A DNA stretch of 64,000 nucleotides from Chitinophaga filiformis (GCF_021646545.1 NZ_JAKIRP010000005.1:62001-126000); one strand, 5' to 3'. Shown: positions 36,152-46,421, counted from the stretch's first letter. The notes: a model not told the origin generated them from the letters alone. Program-made: numbers and translations.

Positions 36152-36588
36152 CGCGTACCCTTTATATAACCTTCCAGGTTGTCAATGATGAACTGCTGTT
36201 CATCGATCACATATTTTACAACATCTCCAATGGAAATCATGCCGACCAGCCTATGCTGGTCATCTGTAACTGGTAAATGGCGGATATGCTTATCCGTCAT
36301 TTTTACCATACAGTCCTGGATGCTATCGTCTTCCGCAACTGTGAAGGGATTCTCCGTCATAATTTCGCTGATCAGCGTTTCTTTTGAAGCCCTGCCTTTG
36401 AGGATCACGCGGCGGGCGTAGTCACGCTCTGAAAAGATACCTACTACTTTGTCGTTGTCGCTGAGCACGACCAGTGCTCCTACATTCTTGTTTACGAGCA
36501 CGCTTAAAGCGTCAAATACGGTATCATTTGGCTGGATAGAATAAACCACATGGCCTTTCACCCGAAGGATGTCACGCACTGTTCCCAT
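36148..36588 (-). CDS. CBS-domain protein
   Basis: 146 residues with two CBS motifs (about 12-70 and 77-135). VGIFSERDYARRVILKGR and VGMISIGDVVKYVID are the conserved parts. Such tandem CBS pairs bind adenosine nucleotides and regulate partner proteins. No partner is evident. The gene converges on the receptor gene with a 4-bp overlap. Confidence 0.88.
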   Translation of the reverse strand: MGTVRDILRVKGHVVYSIQPNDTVFDALSVLVNKNVGALVVLSDNDKVVGIFSERDYARRVILKGRASKETLISEIMTENPFTVAEDDSIQDCMVKMTDKHIRHLPVTDDQHRLVGMISIGDVVKYVIDEQQFIIDNLEGYIKGTR

Positions 36589-36776
36589 AACGAGGTAATT
36601 TAGGTGTGAAGAATGGAAAATGACCCTTTATTTCTAAGTTAAGCTTTTATACGCAAATTTGCCTCCGTCATATAAATTTTCACCCCACATCTTGCATTGC
36701 GAATATTAATATATTACTTTACGCAATCGTTCGTCAATTTTTATGTTCTATTTACAACCCTGATAACTAGCATTGT

Positions 36777-37907
36777 ATGCGCAAATTGAGAATACACCTG
36801 GCAATCATGGCCTTGACGGGCCTGCTGGTACCGTCTGGTACTGTATCTGCTCAGAAAAGTTTTAAAGACTGGCCTATGGGGACAGAGCCAGCAGTAATTG
36901 GGTTATTTGTTGCCAACCACTATGTAGCTGGTCCGTTTTCAAATTTTGGCAATCCCGGCCCTCCCCAATCTATTACCTATCCCGAAGTATGTACCTGGTA
37001 TGGCGCTTTGCAGTTTGCAAAAGCCAGCGGCAACAAGGCACTGGTAGAAAAACTGGCTGCACGTTATGAACCTTTACTGGCACAATCCCACAGCCTGATG
37101 CCTAAACCAGACCACGTAGACCACAGCGTATTTGGCGCTGTTCCCCTGGAATTGTATGTGCAGACAAATCAGTCCAAATACCTCGAAGAAGGTAAAAACT
37201 TTGCTGATAAACAGTGGGAACTGCCCGAAAATCCCCTGCCCAGTCAGCAGGAACTGCAATCCAAAGGCCTCTCCTGGCAGACCCGTATGTGGATCGACGA
37301 TATGTACATGATCACCCTGCTACAGGTAGAAGCTTTCCGTGCAACGGGCAATAAAGAGTACCTGGACCGCGCCGCCCGCGAAATGGTCGTATACCTGGAT
37401 GCCATTCAGCAGCCGGACGGCCTGTTCTACCATGCCGCAGACGCTCCCTTTCTTTGGGGCCGCGGTAACGGCTGGATGGCGGCAGGTATGACCGAACTGC
37501 TCACTGCTCTGCCGGCAGGTCATACGGACAGAGCAAGGATCATGGATGGTTATAAGAAAATGATGGCCTCCCTGAAGAAACTGCAGGACAAAAACTATAT
37601 GTGGCACCAGCTGCTCGACGATCCTGCCTCCTTTGCTGAAACTTCCTGCTCCGGCATGTTCACCTATGCGATGGTGACCGGCGTGAAGAAAGGCTGGCTG
37701 GAAGAGAAAGAGTATGGCATCGTAGCCAGGAACGCATGGACCGCACTCGTAAGATATATCAATGAAGCCGGCGACGTGAAAGACGTCTGCGAAGGCACCA
37801 ATAAAAAGAACGATCAGCAGTATTATCTGAACCGTTCCCGCGTAACCGGCGATCTTCACGGCCAGGCACCCGTATTGTGGGCTGCCGCCGCGCTGCTGGC
37901 CAACTAA
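36777..37907 (+). CDS. Glycoside hydrolase family 88/105 (unsaturated rhamnogalacturonyl hydrolase-like)
   Basis: 376 residues with a signal peptide (1-25, TVSA-Q). The alpha/alpha-barrel carries the acid residues of the family in WIDDMYM (D174/D175) and the GRGNGWMAAGM signature near 228-238. GH105 enzymes remove the unsaturated galacturonate left by pectate lyases from rhamnogalacturonan ends. It is followed 35 bp later by the GH97 gene, so the pair is likely an operon for plant-polysaccharide use. Confidence 0.88.
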   Translation: MRKLRIHLAIMALTGLLVPSGTVSAQKSFKDWPMGTEPAVIGLFVANHYVAGPFSNFGNPGPPQSITYPEVCTWYGALQFAKASGNKALVEKLAARYEPLLAQSHSLMPKPDHVDHSVFGAVPLELYVQTNQSKYLEEGKNFADKQWELPENPLPSQQELQSKGLSWQTRMWIDDMYMITLLQVEAFRATGNKEYLDRAAREMVVYLDAIQQPDGLFYHAADAPFLWGRGNGWMAAGMTELLTALPAGHTDRARIMDGYKKMMASLKKLQDKNYMWHQLLDDPASFAETSCSGMFTYAMVTGVKKGWLEEKEYGIVARNAWTALVRYINEAGDVKDVCEGTNKKNDQQYYLNRSRVTGDLHGQAPVLWAAAALLAN

Positions 37908-37942
37908 TCGCGCTTAGAAAAGACACTAAACTTCCACTAATA

Positions 37943-39889
37943 ATGACGTACAAAGGCCTGTCCATAACAGGAATTTTTCTTTTTTGCTTATCAGGAATCC
38001 ATGCCCAGCAGAAATACACGCTTGTTTCTCCCGACAAATCGGTAACACTTACTGTCACCGTGGGTACAGACATTTCCTATAGCCTCACGCAGGATAATAA
38101 GGAACTGATCGCACCCTCTGTCGTATCGTTCAGAACAGACGCCGAAAAACCAGGCGCCTGGAAAGTCAGCAAGGCCAGACCAGGCACTCATGATGGTATT
38201 CTCACGCCTGTTATTATGCAGAAGACGAAGACCATCGCCGACAAGTACAATGAACTGCATCTTGATTTCAGCAATGGCCTGGCGCTCGAATGGAGGGCAT
38301 ACGATAACGGGATCGCATGGCACTGGATCACCAGTAGCAAAAAACCTTATAAAGTGCTGGACGAACAGGCCAATTTTGTAATGGATAAGGAAGGCCGCTC
38401 CTGGTACCCGCAGGAAGACGGCATGTTCTCACACAATGAACGCAAATACATCAATTATAAGCTGGACAGCCTGGACGATAAGAAACTGGCCAGTCTGCCC
38501 GCATTATTTGAAGTAAAAAATACCAAACTGCTGGTTACAGAATCCGGCCTTTTCAACTATGCCGGTATGTGGCTGCTGGGCCAGGGCGGTGGTAAATTAA
38601 AGGCCGTCTTCCCAGCCTACCCACGCGAAAAAAAGGTGACCAGCGACAGGGATGAACAGGTGAGCTCGTGGGAGAATTACCTGGCCGCTATCCAGGGGCC
38701 GCAATCCTTTCCATGGAGGATTGTGATGATTGCCCGCCAGGATGGCGACCTGCTCACCAATCAACTGGTATATCAGCTGGCGCCACCGGCTACCGGCGAT
38801 TATAGCTGGGTAAAGCCCGGTAAGGTGCAATGGGACTGGTGGCATTACAACAACATCTACGACGTCGATTTCCGCGCCGGCATCAACAATGACACCTACA
38901 AGTATTATATCGACTTCGCGTCTAAATACGGCATTGAATACGTGCTGCTGGATGAAGGCTGGTGCGATACCCGCGACCTGATGAAGTTGACACCCGGTAT
39001 CGACGTGAAAGAGCTGGTGGACTACGCCAAAGTAAAGAATGTACGTATCCTGCTCTGGACCAGCTGGCTGGTGCTGGATAAACAACTCGACATGGCGCTG
39101 GACAAGTTCCGGGAATGGGGCGTAAAAGGTATCAAAGTCGACTTTATGCAGCGCGATGACCAGGATATGGTCAACTATTACGAGAAGGTATCAAAAGCCG
39201 CTGCAGCCCGTGAACTGATGGTGGATTTTCATGGCGCGTACAAACCGACCGGCTGGATCCGCACCTATCCGAATGTACTGACCTCCGAAGGTGTTTTGGG
39301 TAATGAGATCAGCAAGTTTGCCGACTGGATCACGCCACAGCATACAACAACTATTCCTTTCATCAGAATGGCGGCCGGCCCGATGGACTTCACTCCCGGC
39401 GGCATGCTCAATGTACAGCGGGACAGCTGGGCAGCAGCGCCTGCCGAACCGATGACGCTTGGTACCCGGTGCAATCAGCTGGCGATGTATGTAGTGTTTG
39501 AAAGTCCGCTGCAGATGTTGTGCGACCTGCCTACACATTACTATCATGAGCCGGTGGCAATGGAATTCCTGAAAACAGTACCTAGCACCTGGCAGCAAAC
39601 CATTCCGCTGCACGCCAAAGTGGGCGAATATGTTGCCGTTGCCAGACAGGCCCCTGATGGCGACTGGTACATTGGCGCAATGACCAACTGGACACCACGC
39701 GAACTGACTATCGATCTTTCTTTCCTGCCAGAAGGCAGCTATAAGATCGATAGCTGGAAAGACGGGATCAATGCAGACAGGAACGCAAAAGATTGTAAAA
39801 TGGAGTCCGGCACTATAGACAATCACTCGAAGATCACTGTAAAGCTGGCGAAGGGTGGTGGTTATGTAGCGAGGATCACCAAAAAATAA
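37943..39889 (+). CDS. Glycoside hydrolase family 97 (alpha-glucosidase/galactosidase type)
   Basis: 648 residues from the ATG at 37943, after which the signal peptide ends GIHA-QQ. An N-terminal beta-sandwich (about 25-280) precedes the TIM barrel, with VQWDWWHYNN, YVLLDEGWCD, VKGIKVDFMQRDDQ, ELMVDFHGAYKPTGW and VLTSEGVLGNE. The Asp of KVDFM lies where retaining GH97 alpha-galactosidases have their nucleophile (inferred by motif, not alignment), so an alpha-galactosidase is possible; SusB-like alpha-glucosidase is the alternative. It follows the GH105 gene by 35 bp and is closed by a strong terminator. Confidence 0.9.
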   Translation: MTYKGLSITGIFLFCLSGIHAQQKYTLVSPDKSVTLTVTVGTDISYSLTQDNKELIAPSVVSFRTDAEKPGAWKVSKARPGTHDGILTPVIMQKTKTIADKYNELHLDFSNGLALEWRAYDNGIAWHWITSSKKPYKVLDEQANFVMDKEGRSWYPQEDGMFSHNERKYINYKLDSLDDKKLASLPALFEVKNTKLLVTESGLFNYAGMWLLGQGGGKLKAVFPAYPREKKVTSDRDEQVSSWENYLAAIQGPQSFPWRIVMIARQDGDLLTNQLVYQLAPPATGDYSWVKPGKVQWDWWHYNNIYDVDFRAGINNDTYKYYIDFASKYGIEYVLLDEGWCDTRDLMKLTPGIDVKELVDYAKVKNVRILLWTSWLVLDKQLDMALDKFREWGVKGIKVDFMQRDDQDMVNYYEKVSKAAAARELMVDFHGAYKPTGWIRTYPNVLTSEGVLGNEISKFADWITPQHTTTIPFIRMAAGPMDFTPGGMLNVQRDSWAAAPAEPMTLGTRCNQLAMYVVFESPLQMLCDLPTHYYHEPVAMEFLKTVPSTWQQTIPLHAKVGEYVAVARQAPDGDWYIGAMTNWTPRELTIDLSFLPEGSYKIDSWKDGINADRNAKDCKMESGTIDNHSKITVKLAKGGGYVARITKK

Positions 39890-39906
39890 CTGCTTGTTTT
39901 AAAACA

Positions 39907-39945
39907 AAAGCCCCCGGCAAGGTCAAATCTCCGGGGGCTTTTTCA
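39907..39945 (+). terminator. Terminator after the GH97 gene
   Basis: AAAGCCCCCGG (39907-39917) pairs with CCGGGGGCTTT (39931-39941), continuing into TTTT. It ends the GH105-GH97 transcript. Confidence 0.9.
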
Positions 39946-40003
39946 ATTTTTAACAATCTCCTTTCTCTTACTTCAGTGTTTTTTCTCTTATTCTTATATT
40001 TTA

Positions 40004-40215
40004 TCTCTTACCCAGTTTTTTCTTTTCCGCCAATATCCAGTCTTCCACGCAAGCATTTTCTCTTTACTGATATCCGTTCTCTTACTCCAGTGTCTTCTCG
40101 TCTTTCACAGTCGTTGCTTCCACCGGGCGTTCATTTCTGCTGTGACGTTTTCACTGATATCCGTTCTCTTACTCCAGTGTCTTCTCGCCTTTCACTGTCG
40201 TTGCTTCCACCTGGT
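40004..40215 (-). repeat. Repeated 3' end of the GH35 gene
   Basis: The last segment of the GH35 gene (stop TAA at 40169-40171) is repeated downstream with an 87-bp period. Minus-strand codons ending at 40082-40084 encode PVEATTVKDEKTLE and a stop, against QVEATTVKGEKTLE in the gene itself. A degenerate third copy lies around 40004-40060 (TCTCTTACCCAG...), with traces further left. Confidence 0.82.
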
Positions 40216-41974
40216 GTTGATCCAGCACGATGATCTCGTTCTCTCCTTTCTTCAGCCATGGTGCAGGGCAGTACAATCTTTTCTGCGGACCGATCTCCCA
40301 GTAGCGACCCAGGTTATGGCCATTTACCCATACCATACCCTTCTTGAAATTGCTCATGTCCAGATAAGTATCTCCTGTGTTTGTGAGCGTAAAAGTACCT
40401 TTAAAGAACTCACCACGTTTCACTTCCGCCGACTTTGCAGGTTGCAGTTGCTGTACAAATTCGCTCTTCATTGGCAGGCCGAACACTTCCCAGTTCATCA
40501 ACGTCATACCGTTCAACGTTACACGGTCAGTAATCCCCTTACGGTCGATCAGTGCCTGTGCAAAGTTGATACGTCCCATGCCTTCTACGAGTATTTCCAG
40601 TACAGGATCTTTCACGTCCGATTTAGGCAGTTCGATGCTGTGCTCTCCCAGGCGGCGGTCTATCTTACCTACGTATTTCCCGTTCAGGAATACGGTTGCA
40701 TAATCGTGTAATTCAACGATATCCAGCTTACCGCTTTTATGGCCGATCAGTGTTGTTTTATATACCATGAAGCCATAGTCCTGTCCGTAAGCCTCAAATG
40801 TTTTAGGCTGAACAGACTGCACTGCAGCAGGGAGGTTTTCCCATATGCTGGTGTATGGTTTCAATGAAAAATCCGGAATGGTGATGGTGGGAATGGGCGC
40901 CGGTATTGCAGGCAGTTTCTTTTTGCTATAGGAACCGATCACCTCACGCAGTGCCATGTATTTGCCGGTAGCCCCGCCTTGCTCATTTATAGGCGCATCA
41001 TAGTCGTAGGAGGTCAGGTCCGGCTCATACCCCTTACCACCGGAGTTAGCGCCCGCAGTGAAGCCGAAATTGGTTCCTCCGTGTATTACGTACAGGTTGA
41101 AGGAGCGTTTGGTATCCATGAGGAACTTCACTTCCTTCACAATACCTGCCTTGTCGGGACGGGCCCATTTCTCTCCCCAGTGTGTCAGCCAGCCGGGATA
41201 AGACTCGCTGCTGAACGATGGCACATCCGGATTCTGTTTGTTTGCGGCAGCAAAATCTCCTTCTGAGCTACCGGAATCCAATCCTATAGCAGCACCCGGT
41301 ACCGTACCTGCTTCCAGCAACGCAGCTACCGGACCATCTGCTGTATAGAATGGTACGTTGATGCCGTTCTGCTCCCACAGTTCTTTCAGTTTATACAGAT
41401 ACTGTTTGTCGTTACCAAAGCTGCCATACTCATTCTCTACCTGTACCATCAGGATCGGACCGCCATTTGTAACCTGCAGGCCCTTCACCTGTTCTGCCAG
41501 CGCCTTCACATACCGTTCTGCCGCCGCCATATAACGCGGGTCCATACAACGTACTTTAATGTCCGGAATTCTTAACAGATAAGGCGGTAAACCACCGAAT
41601 TCCCATTCCGCACATACGTAGGGACCCGGACGTAATAATACCCACATGCCTTCAGCCTGTGCCAGCTTCACAAATGCAGCAATATCCCTGTTCTCAGAAG
41701 AGAAATCGAACTTGCCTTCCTCCTGTTCATGATAGTTCCAGAATACATAAGCCGCGATGGTATTACATCCCATGGCCTTAGCCATTTGAATCCTGTGTCG
41801 CCAGTATTCTTTGGGAATACGCGCCGGATGTATTTCGCCACTAATGATCTGGTAAGGTTTACCATCGAGCAGGAAATCTTTTTTTGCGAGGGTAAAAGAG
41901 TGCCTGGATTGGGCGGATACCGTAGCGGTAAGCGCGCACAATGCCAATGCGCTCATTACGACAATCTTTCTCAT
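40169..41974 (-). CDS. Beta-galactosidase, GH35
   Basis: 601 residues with a signal peptide (1-21, TVSA-Q). The TIM barrel carries LRPGPYVCAEWEFGGLP, the acid/base Glu in QVENEYGSFG (about 178-187) and the nucleophile Glu in SSESYPGW (about 255). The C-terminal part is a galactose-binding-like beta-sandwich. It acts on terminal beta-galactose of glycans. It converges on the GH105-GH97 pair, and all three fit one plant-polysaccharide theme. The 3' end is duplicated in the gap. Confidence 0.92.
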   Translation of the reverse strand: MRKIVVMSALALCALTATVSAQSRHSFTLAKKDFLLDGKPYQIISGEIHPARIPKEYWRHRIQMAKAMGCNTIAAYVFWNYHEQEEGKFDFSSENRDIAAFVKLAQAEGMWVLLRPGPYVCAEWEFGGLPPYLLRIPDIKVRCMDPRYMAAAERYVKALAEQVKGLQVTNGGPILMVQVENEYGSFGNDKQYLYKLKELWEQNGINVPFYTADGPVAALLEAGTVPGAAIGLDSGSSEGDFAAANKQNPDVPSFSSESYPGWLTHWGEKWARPDKAGIVKEVKFLMDTKRSFNLYVIHGGTNFGFTAGANSGGKGYEPDLTSYDYDAPINEQGGATGKYMALREVIGSYSKKKLPAIPAPIPTITIPDFSLKPYTSIWENLPAAVQSVQPKTFEAYGQDYGFMVYKTTLIGHKSGKLDIVELHDYATVFLNGKYVGKIDRRLGEHSIELPKSDVKDPVLEILVEGMGRINFAQALIDRKGITDRVTLNGMTLMNWEVFGLPMKSEFVQQLQPAKSAEVKRGEFFKGTFTLTNTGDTYLDMSNFKKGMVWVNGHNLGRYWEIGPQKRLYCPAPWLKKGENEIIVLDQHQVEATTVKGEKTLE

Positions 41975-42073
41975 TGAGCCTGTAAACTTGAGTGAGGAAG
42001 TAAAATAGCAAATGTGACCATGATAATGAAAGCCTTGGGAAGATAATTGGGAGATGAGTGAAAATAGTATTGA

Positions 42074-45000
42074 TTATCTCGTAACAGCCCCCTGATACTG
42101 GTATTCCATCTGCTTTAATATCTTTCCATCCTGGTCCCTGATAGTCACCAAACGGCCATCACTGTCGTACCCGTAATAACTGGTCTTATTGCCTTCATTG
42201 CAGATACTGGTCACACCCACCAACGGATCATATGTGTACGTGATCGCAGTTCCATCTGCCGGATAAAGCCGCAGCTCGTCAATGAACCCGGAACCACTGA
42301 CGGTTACTGTTGACTGCCCGCTTATTGTATGTTCATAACAGGTCCAGCCATTCGTGGTCTTTCCTTTCAGCGGATAACCTGCTGCGGTTCCCGTAATACT
42401 ATAAGGCGCGGTATTCTTTGTCCAGTAAGACACCGTGTAATTTTTAGCTGCCGTCAATCCTGTTTTACTGATGGCGCCTGCCGCCAGGTTATAACAATAC
42501 TTCCCGGTGATTGTTGTGGCATCTGCTATTGCTGCACCTGCATATGTCCAGTTCCCTTTTCCGTCCGCCTCAAAACCGGCATAAGCTACATCTGCCTGCC
42601 GGGCATTGCTGAACTGCGCTACCATGTAACTGCGGTTATAATCCCATATATAGGCACCGAGATCACTTCCCTGCTTTTCGGCCTCAATAATATTGTAACT
42701 GGCATCATATTGATGCGCCGTTGCTTTTAACACATAAGCAGCGCTCTTCGCTACACCATTGCCGGCAACCGTTGAAGGAACAAAGGTTCCAGAGTACACA
42801 TCCAATTCAGCACTGTATTGTTTATCAAACAGTACTACAGAACCTGAAGCTGCAGTGACAGACTTATAGGCCATATACGTCGCGGCACTCGTCTGCAGTG
42901 CCTGCGATGCCAGTTTCCGCTGTTCATACGATTCAATAACCGCATGCATGTTTGCCGTCTGCATATGCTTTATAGCCTGCGCCTCGGAGGTAAGCGTTCC
43001 GGTTGGCAGTGTGTAATCGAGCGGATACCGCATGTTTGTGATCAGAGTTGTTCCGTCGGAAGCCTTCGCCATGATTCTGCTTGTCTGCAGGTGCAATACG
43101 TTGTCATAAGCAAACGCCTTTGAAGTTGTCAGCACTCTCGAAGGAACATCCATATCATACGTTTCAGTGATGGTAGAATCGAGGTGAAACCACTCTGAAG
43201 GGTATAACCAGTTCTTCCCTCCTGCAAAAACAGGTTTATCACTTTCAAAATTGCCGGTAGGCGCACAGGGATGTTTGACATAGTAATCAACCGTACTGCC
43301 TGTAAAGGAGGTAAATCCTCTGCTATCCTGGCTATATACATTCCGCTCTTTACTCACGGGCTGGGACAGATTGTTGTAAGTTGTCTTTGAGCGCAGATAG
43401 CCATTCCTCCAGGTCGGGTTGAATTCTCCCTGAAAACTCATATTGTTTTGGTAATGGTAAAGGATGTATCCATTCGCTGCACCTTCCCCTGTATTTTCCT
43501 TTACATAAGTATATCCTATATGACTGCCTGCTCCCAGTGATATCATACTATTGGAAGATAAACGGATACCCGTATACATGGCATAACTACATCCGGTACC
43601 TGTCTGCACAAATTTCACAACAGGCCTGTTGTACATCGGCATCCTGTATAACCTTCCGCTGGAAAGGGCTGCATCGCCAGGTATCCTGTAGGAATATGAT
43701 TTTACCATGGACTTAGCAGCTACAGGGTCTCGGAAGGTCATTCTTTTCAGGCGGCAGCCACCTACTATCTTGTTCGGAGCAGCAGTGACGACTGTCCCGA
43801 CTTTACCGCTCAGGTTACCTGTTACAGAAAATCCGTTATCTCTCACCTCTGTCAGTACAAAATAATGCTGACCAGCATCCAGCGTCAGGTTGCTTGTCTG
43901 CATATACTGGTTATGCTCATTGTAAGGGAATACAAACGTCGCGATGGCCATCCTGTCTGCACGCCGGTAAATTGTAACACTCCCTGCTGCATGATCAATC
44001 CTTGCTGCATCGTCTATTGCATTGGCAGGCACATTCAATCTGCCGGTAAATGTGGCGCAGATCCCTTTGGGATTGGCAACAGGATCAATATAGTAATCCG
44101 CCGAGCTGTCCCTTTTAAAAGCGGTACTGGTAGGATAAGATCCGGTGGAACCGATACTCCTGGTCTGATAAGTAATGACCGGCGGATCATAGTTCACCAC
44201 GTCATGCGGTTCCCATTCAAAATCAGTATACCCTCCCGTCGGATAAATGATCCTTTCCAGCATACCAGCTGCCGCATAAGCTCCATTCGTTTCCCTGTTG
44301 GCACCTGTAAAACGGAAGGTACCCGGTTGTGATGAGCAACTGTTACAATCAGGCGGAGACGGACGATCAACGCAATTCGCATAGGAAGGTATCAATGTTG
44401 TATTGCCGTCCGCACCGTTGTAATATCCCCAATGATCTTCGCCTCTGGAACTTTTGGGCGGCAGCACCATTGGGTTATACAAGAGGTTATACCGTTGCGC
44501 TTTCAATGTATCAGTACTATTACCACCATTGATGTATACGCCGCTTAATTTAAGCCGTTTATTATCTGTTCCAGTGCCACTATTCGAAAAATAGTCATAC
44601 CTGAAACTGATCGTCCGCAGTACCACTCCTGCCCTGTTTTTCACCACCATTGCATTGATCAGCGGTACCATTCCGGCAGTTCCGGCAGCTATATCGGCTC
44701 GTGTATTCCAGGAGACAGTAAACTCAACACTTCCCTGACTGAATTGAATTTTTGTGAGCTGTTTACCGCTCAGCGTATTCGTAAAAAAACTATGCGCCTC
44801 CGCGCCTTCTTCATTCCATGCACCGGAGCTACCCTGGTAGAACTCCTGTATAAAACTCTCTCCGCCGCCGCTCACATAACGGGTATTAGCATAAGTGAAG
44901 ACAACTGAATCGGCCTTGTCTGCGGAGATGATCTTCGTCAGGTACCATCCGACAACATTCGTGTTTCCGGCGCCGTCCGACTTATTGTAACTGCTCTCTG

Positions 45001-45622
45001 TTGCATTGAAAACATACTTATTCCCATCAGGCGTTACAATATGGAATTCGTCATTGCTCACCTTCGTTATCCGCAGGTTGGTCATCGGCAATTGCCTGAT
45101 CTGATCTGCAACAATAAACTTCCCGCTATAACCAGGGAAATTGTACATATAAAGATCGGGTACACCATCCATGGTGTTCTGAGAAAGAGCATATGCATGC
45201 TGATAATCTACCGGGTCTCTGACATCAAAATCATTCTCTCTGTCCATCCTGTACAACTGCCAGGTGCTGTTATCAGCACTGCCATACACCGTCCGGGATA
45301 TCACACCTCCTGCATGTAAAACCCAGCCCAAACCGATATTGGACGCTTCCTGGGCAACGGTTATACCGGCCGCATGATAGTTCAGCGAAACAGGTACTTT
45401 CACGAAGGATGTAATGATCTCATACAAGGGAATATTTATTTCGGGCATGCCCGTAAAACCACTCACAGGAATGTCTGTAAACTTCACTAAGGATGCAGTA
45501 GCAGGCGATGGTGCAGACAATCTGGAGAAAGGATCAGGTATAATGGGCTGTTGCCCTGATACAACATTCACAAATAACATTGCTGCCGCAATTGTGTTAA
45601 CAAGCCATTGATGGTATCTCAT
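42074..45622 (-). CDS. Large secreted YD/Rhs-like protein without a toxin tip
   Basis: 1182 residues with a signal peptide (1-23, VVSG-Q). The N-terminal half is rich in strand-like repeats with SpvB-like segments (ASNIGLGWVLHAGGVISRTV). The C-terminal end has one YD-type repeat (TYTYDPLVGVTS, GYDSDGRLVTIRDQDG) and stops soon after. Such proteins in Bacteroidota usually precede or continue into long Rhs repeats with a variable toxin; here the core and toxin are absent. No immunity gene is evident, although a 154-residue unknown gene is 250 bp upstream. Function unknown; cell-surface or secreted. Confidence 0.75.
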   Translation of the reverse strand: MRYHQWLVNTIAAAMLFVNVVSGQQPIIPDPFSRLSAPSPATASLVKFTDIPVSGFTGMPEINIPLYEIITSFVKVPVSLNYHAAGITVAQEASNIGLGWVLHAGGVISRTVYGSADNSTWQLYRMDRENDFDVRDPVDYQHAYALSQNTMDGVPDLYMYNFPGYSGKFIVADQIRQLPMTNLRITKVSNDEFHIVTPDGNKYVFNATESSYNKSDGAGNTNVVGWYLTKIISADKADSVVFTYANTRYVSGGGESFIQEFYQGSSGAWNEEGAEAHSFFTNTLSGKQLTKIQFSQGSVEFTVSWNTRADIAAGTAGMVPLINAMVVKNRAGVVLRTISFRYDYFSNSGTGTDNKRLKLSGVYINGGNSTDTLKAQRYNLLYNPMVLPPKSSRGEDHWGYYNGADGNTTLIPSYANCVDRPSPPDCNSCSSQPGTFRFTGANRETNGAYAAAGMLERIIYPTGGYTDFEWEPHDVVNYDPPVITYQTRSIGSTGSYPTSTAFKRDSSADYYIDPVANPKGICATFTGRLNVPANAIDDAARIDHAAGSVTIYRRADRMAIATFVFPYNEHNQYMQTSNLTLDAGQHYFVLTEVRDNGFSVTGNLSGKVGTVVTAAPNKIVGGCRLKRMTFRDPVAAKSMVKSYSYRIPGDAALSSGRLYRMPMYNRPVVKFVQTGTGCSYAMYTGIRLSSNSMISLGAGSHIGYTYVKENTGEGAANGYILYHYQNNMSFQGEFNPTWRNGYLRSKTTYNNLSQPVSKERNVYSQDSRGFTSFTGSTVDYYVKHPCAPTGNFESDKPVFAGGKNWLYPSEWFHLDSTITETYDMDVPSRVLTTSKAFAYDNVLHLQTSRIMAKASDGTTLITNMRYPLDYTLPTGTLTSEAQAIKHMQTANMHAVIESYEQRKLASQALQTSAATYMAYKSVTAASGSVVLFDKQYSAELDVYSGTFVPSTVAGNGVAKSAAYVLKATAHQYDASYNIIEAEKQGSDLGAYIWDYNRSYMVAQFSNARQADVAYAGFEADGKGNWTYAGAAIADATTITGKYCYNLAAGAISKTGLTAAKNYTVSYWTKNTAPYSITGTAAGYPLKGKTTNGWTCYEHTISGQSTVTVSGSGFIDELRLYPADGTAITYTYDPLVGVTSICNEGNKTSYYGYDSDGRLVTIRDQDGKILKQMEYQYQGAVTR

Positions 45623-45872
45623 AGATGTATGGTTATTTACAGGATTAACTTTTTATTTTATCATTAATAAAACTTCATGTCCGGCAAGCCGGTGCTGATA
45701 ATAGCATACAGCATTCGTTATAAGAAACCTTATAAACAATCCCGCGATTCACATGTATGGTGTTAATTTCAAATTGGGAATGATGAATGTACCCGAACAA
45801 AAAGGATTAACAGAAAAAGCAACGTTGATACGAAGTAAATAAATTTAAGAACATCCAGCAAAAAAATCTCTG

Positions 45873-46337
45873 CTAAAAACGCATTCCGGTAACAAACCAG
45901 TTCACCACCTTGTTATCCCCGCGATTTATCTCAATAAAAAACCTATCGAAAAACCTGTATCCATGTATCTCGACATCCACCATGCAATGCCCGTTCATCA
46001 ATGGTAATCTTGTGTATACCGTCAGGTACAAAGCCATTGCATGAGGATCTTCTATTCCCTCATGCTCCTCAGTTATCTTAACATCCGGCGGCACAGCAAC
46101 AACCAGGCGCTGTCCGCTCAGATCAGGGTTCTCTGCCGAGCTGTCTGTCTGATACGCTTCTGCAGACAATTCCCCGCCGACAGCCGATAAACGGAAACCG
46201 CTTGTAGCAGGATCAATAACAGGCTTATAATAAACCATGTTATAGAAATAATCTCTCCCCGGGAAAATATGCTGTAGAAAATAATCGAGCGCTATCTGTT
46301 CATACAGCGCGTTATCATGGCTGACATGCTCTTTCAT
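45873..46337 (-). CDS. Hypothetical protein
   Basis: 154 residues, MKEHVSHDNALYEQIALDYF to the ending NKVVNWFVTGMRF. No signal peptide or known motif is seen. Sequence is moderately acidic with conserved-looking VVAVPPDVKITEE and DVEIHGYRFFDRFF. It lies between the YD/Rhs-like gene downstream and the GMC cluster upstream, and could belong with the YD/Rhs-like gene. Not recognised. Confidence 0.6.
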   Translation of the reverse strand: MKEHVSHDNALYEQIALDYFLQHIFPGRDYFYNMVYYKPVIDPATSGFRLSAVGGELSAEAYQTDSSAENPDLSGQRLVVAVPPDVKITEEHEGIEDPHAMALYLTVYTRLPLMNGHCMVDVEIHGYRFFDRFFIEINRGDNKVVNWFVTGMRF

Positions 46338-46385
46338 AAAATACGGTATAGGAAATATGTTACGATATTAGCATTATTCCTTTAA

Positions 46386-46421
46386 ACAAAAAAGCCTGCC
46401 GGTCATCACACCAGCAGGCTT
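46386..46421 (-). terminator. Terminator after the GMC cluster
   Basis: AAGCCTGC (46392-46399) pairs with GCAGGCTT (46414-46421) and, on the minus strand, is followed by a T-run (46392-46386). It ends the three-gene dehydrogenase transcript. Confidence 0.85.
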
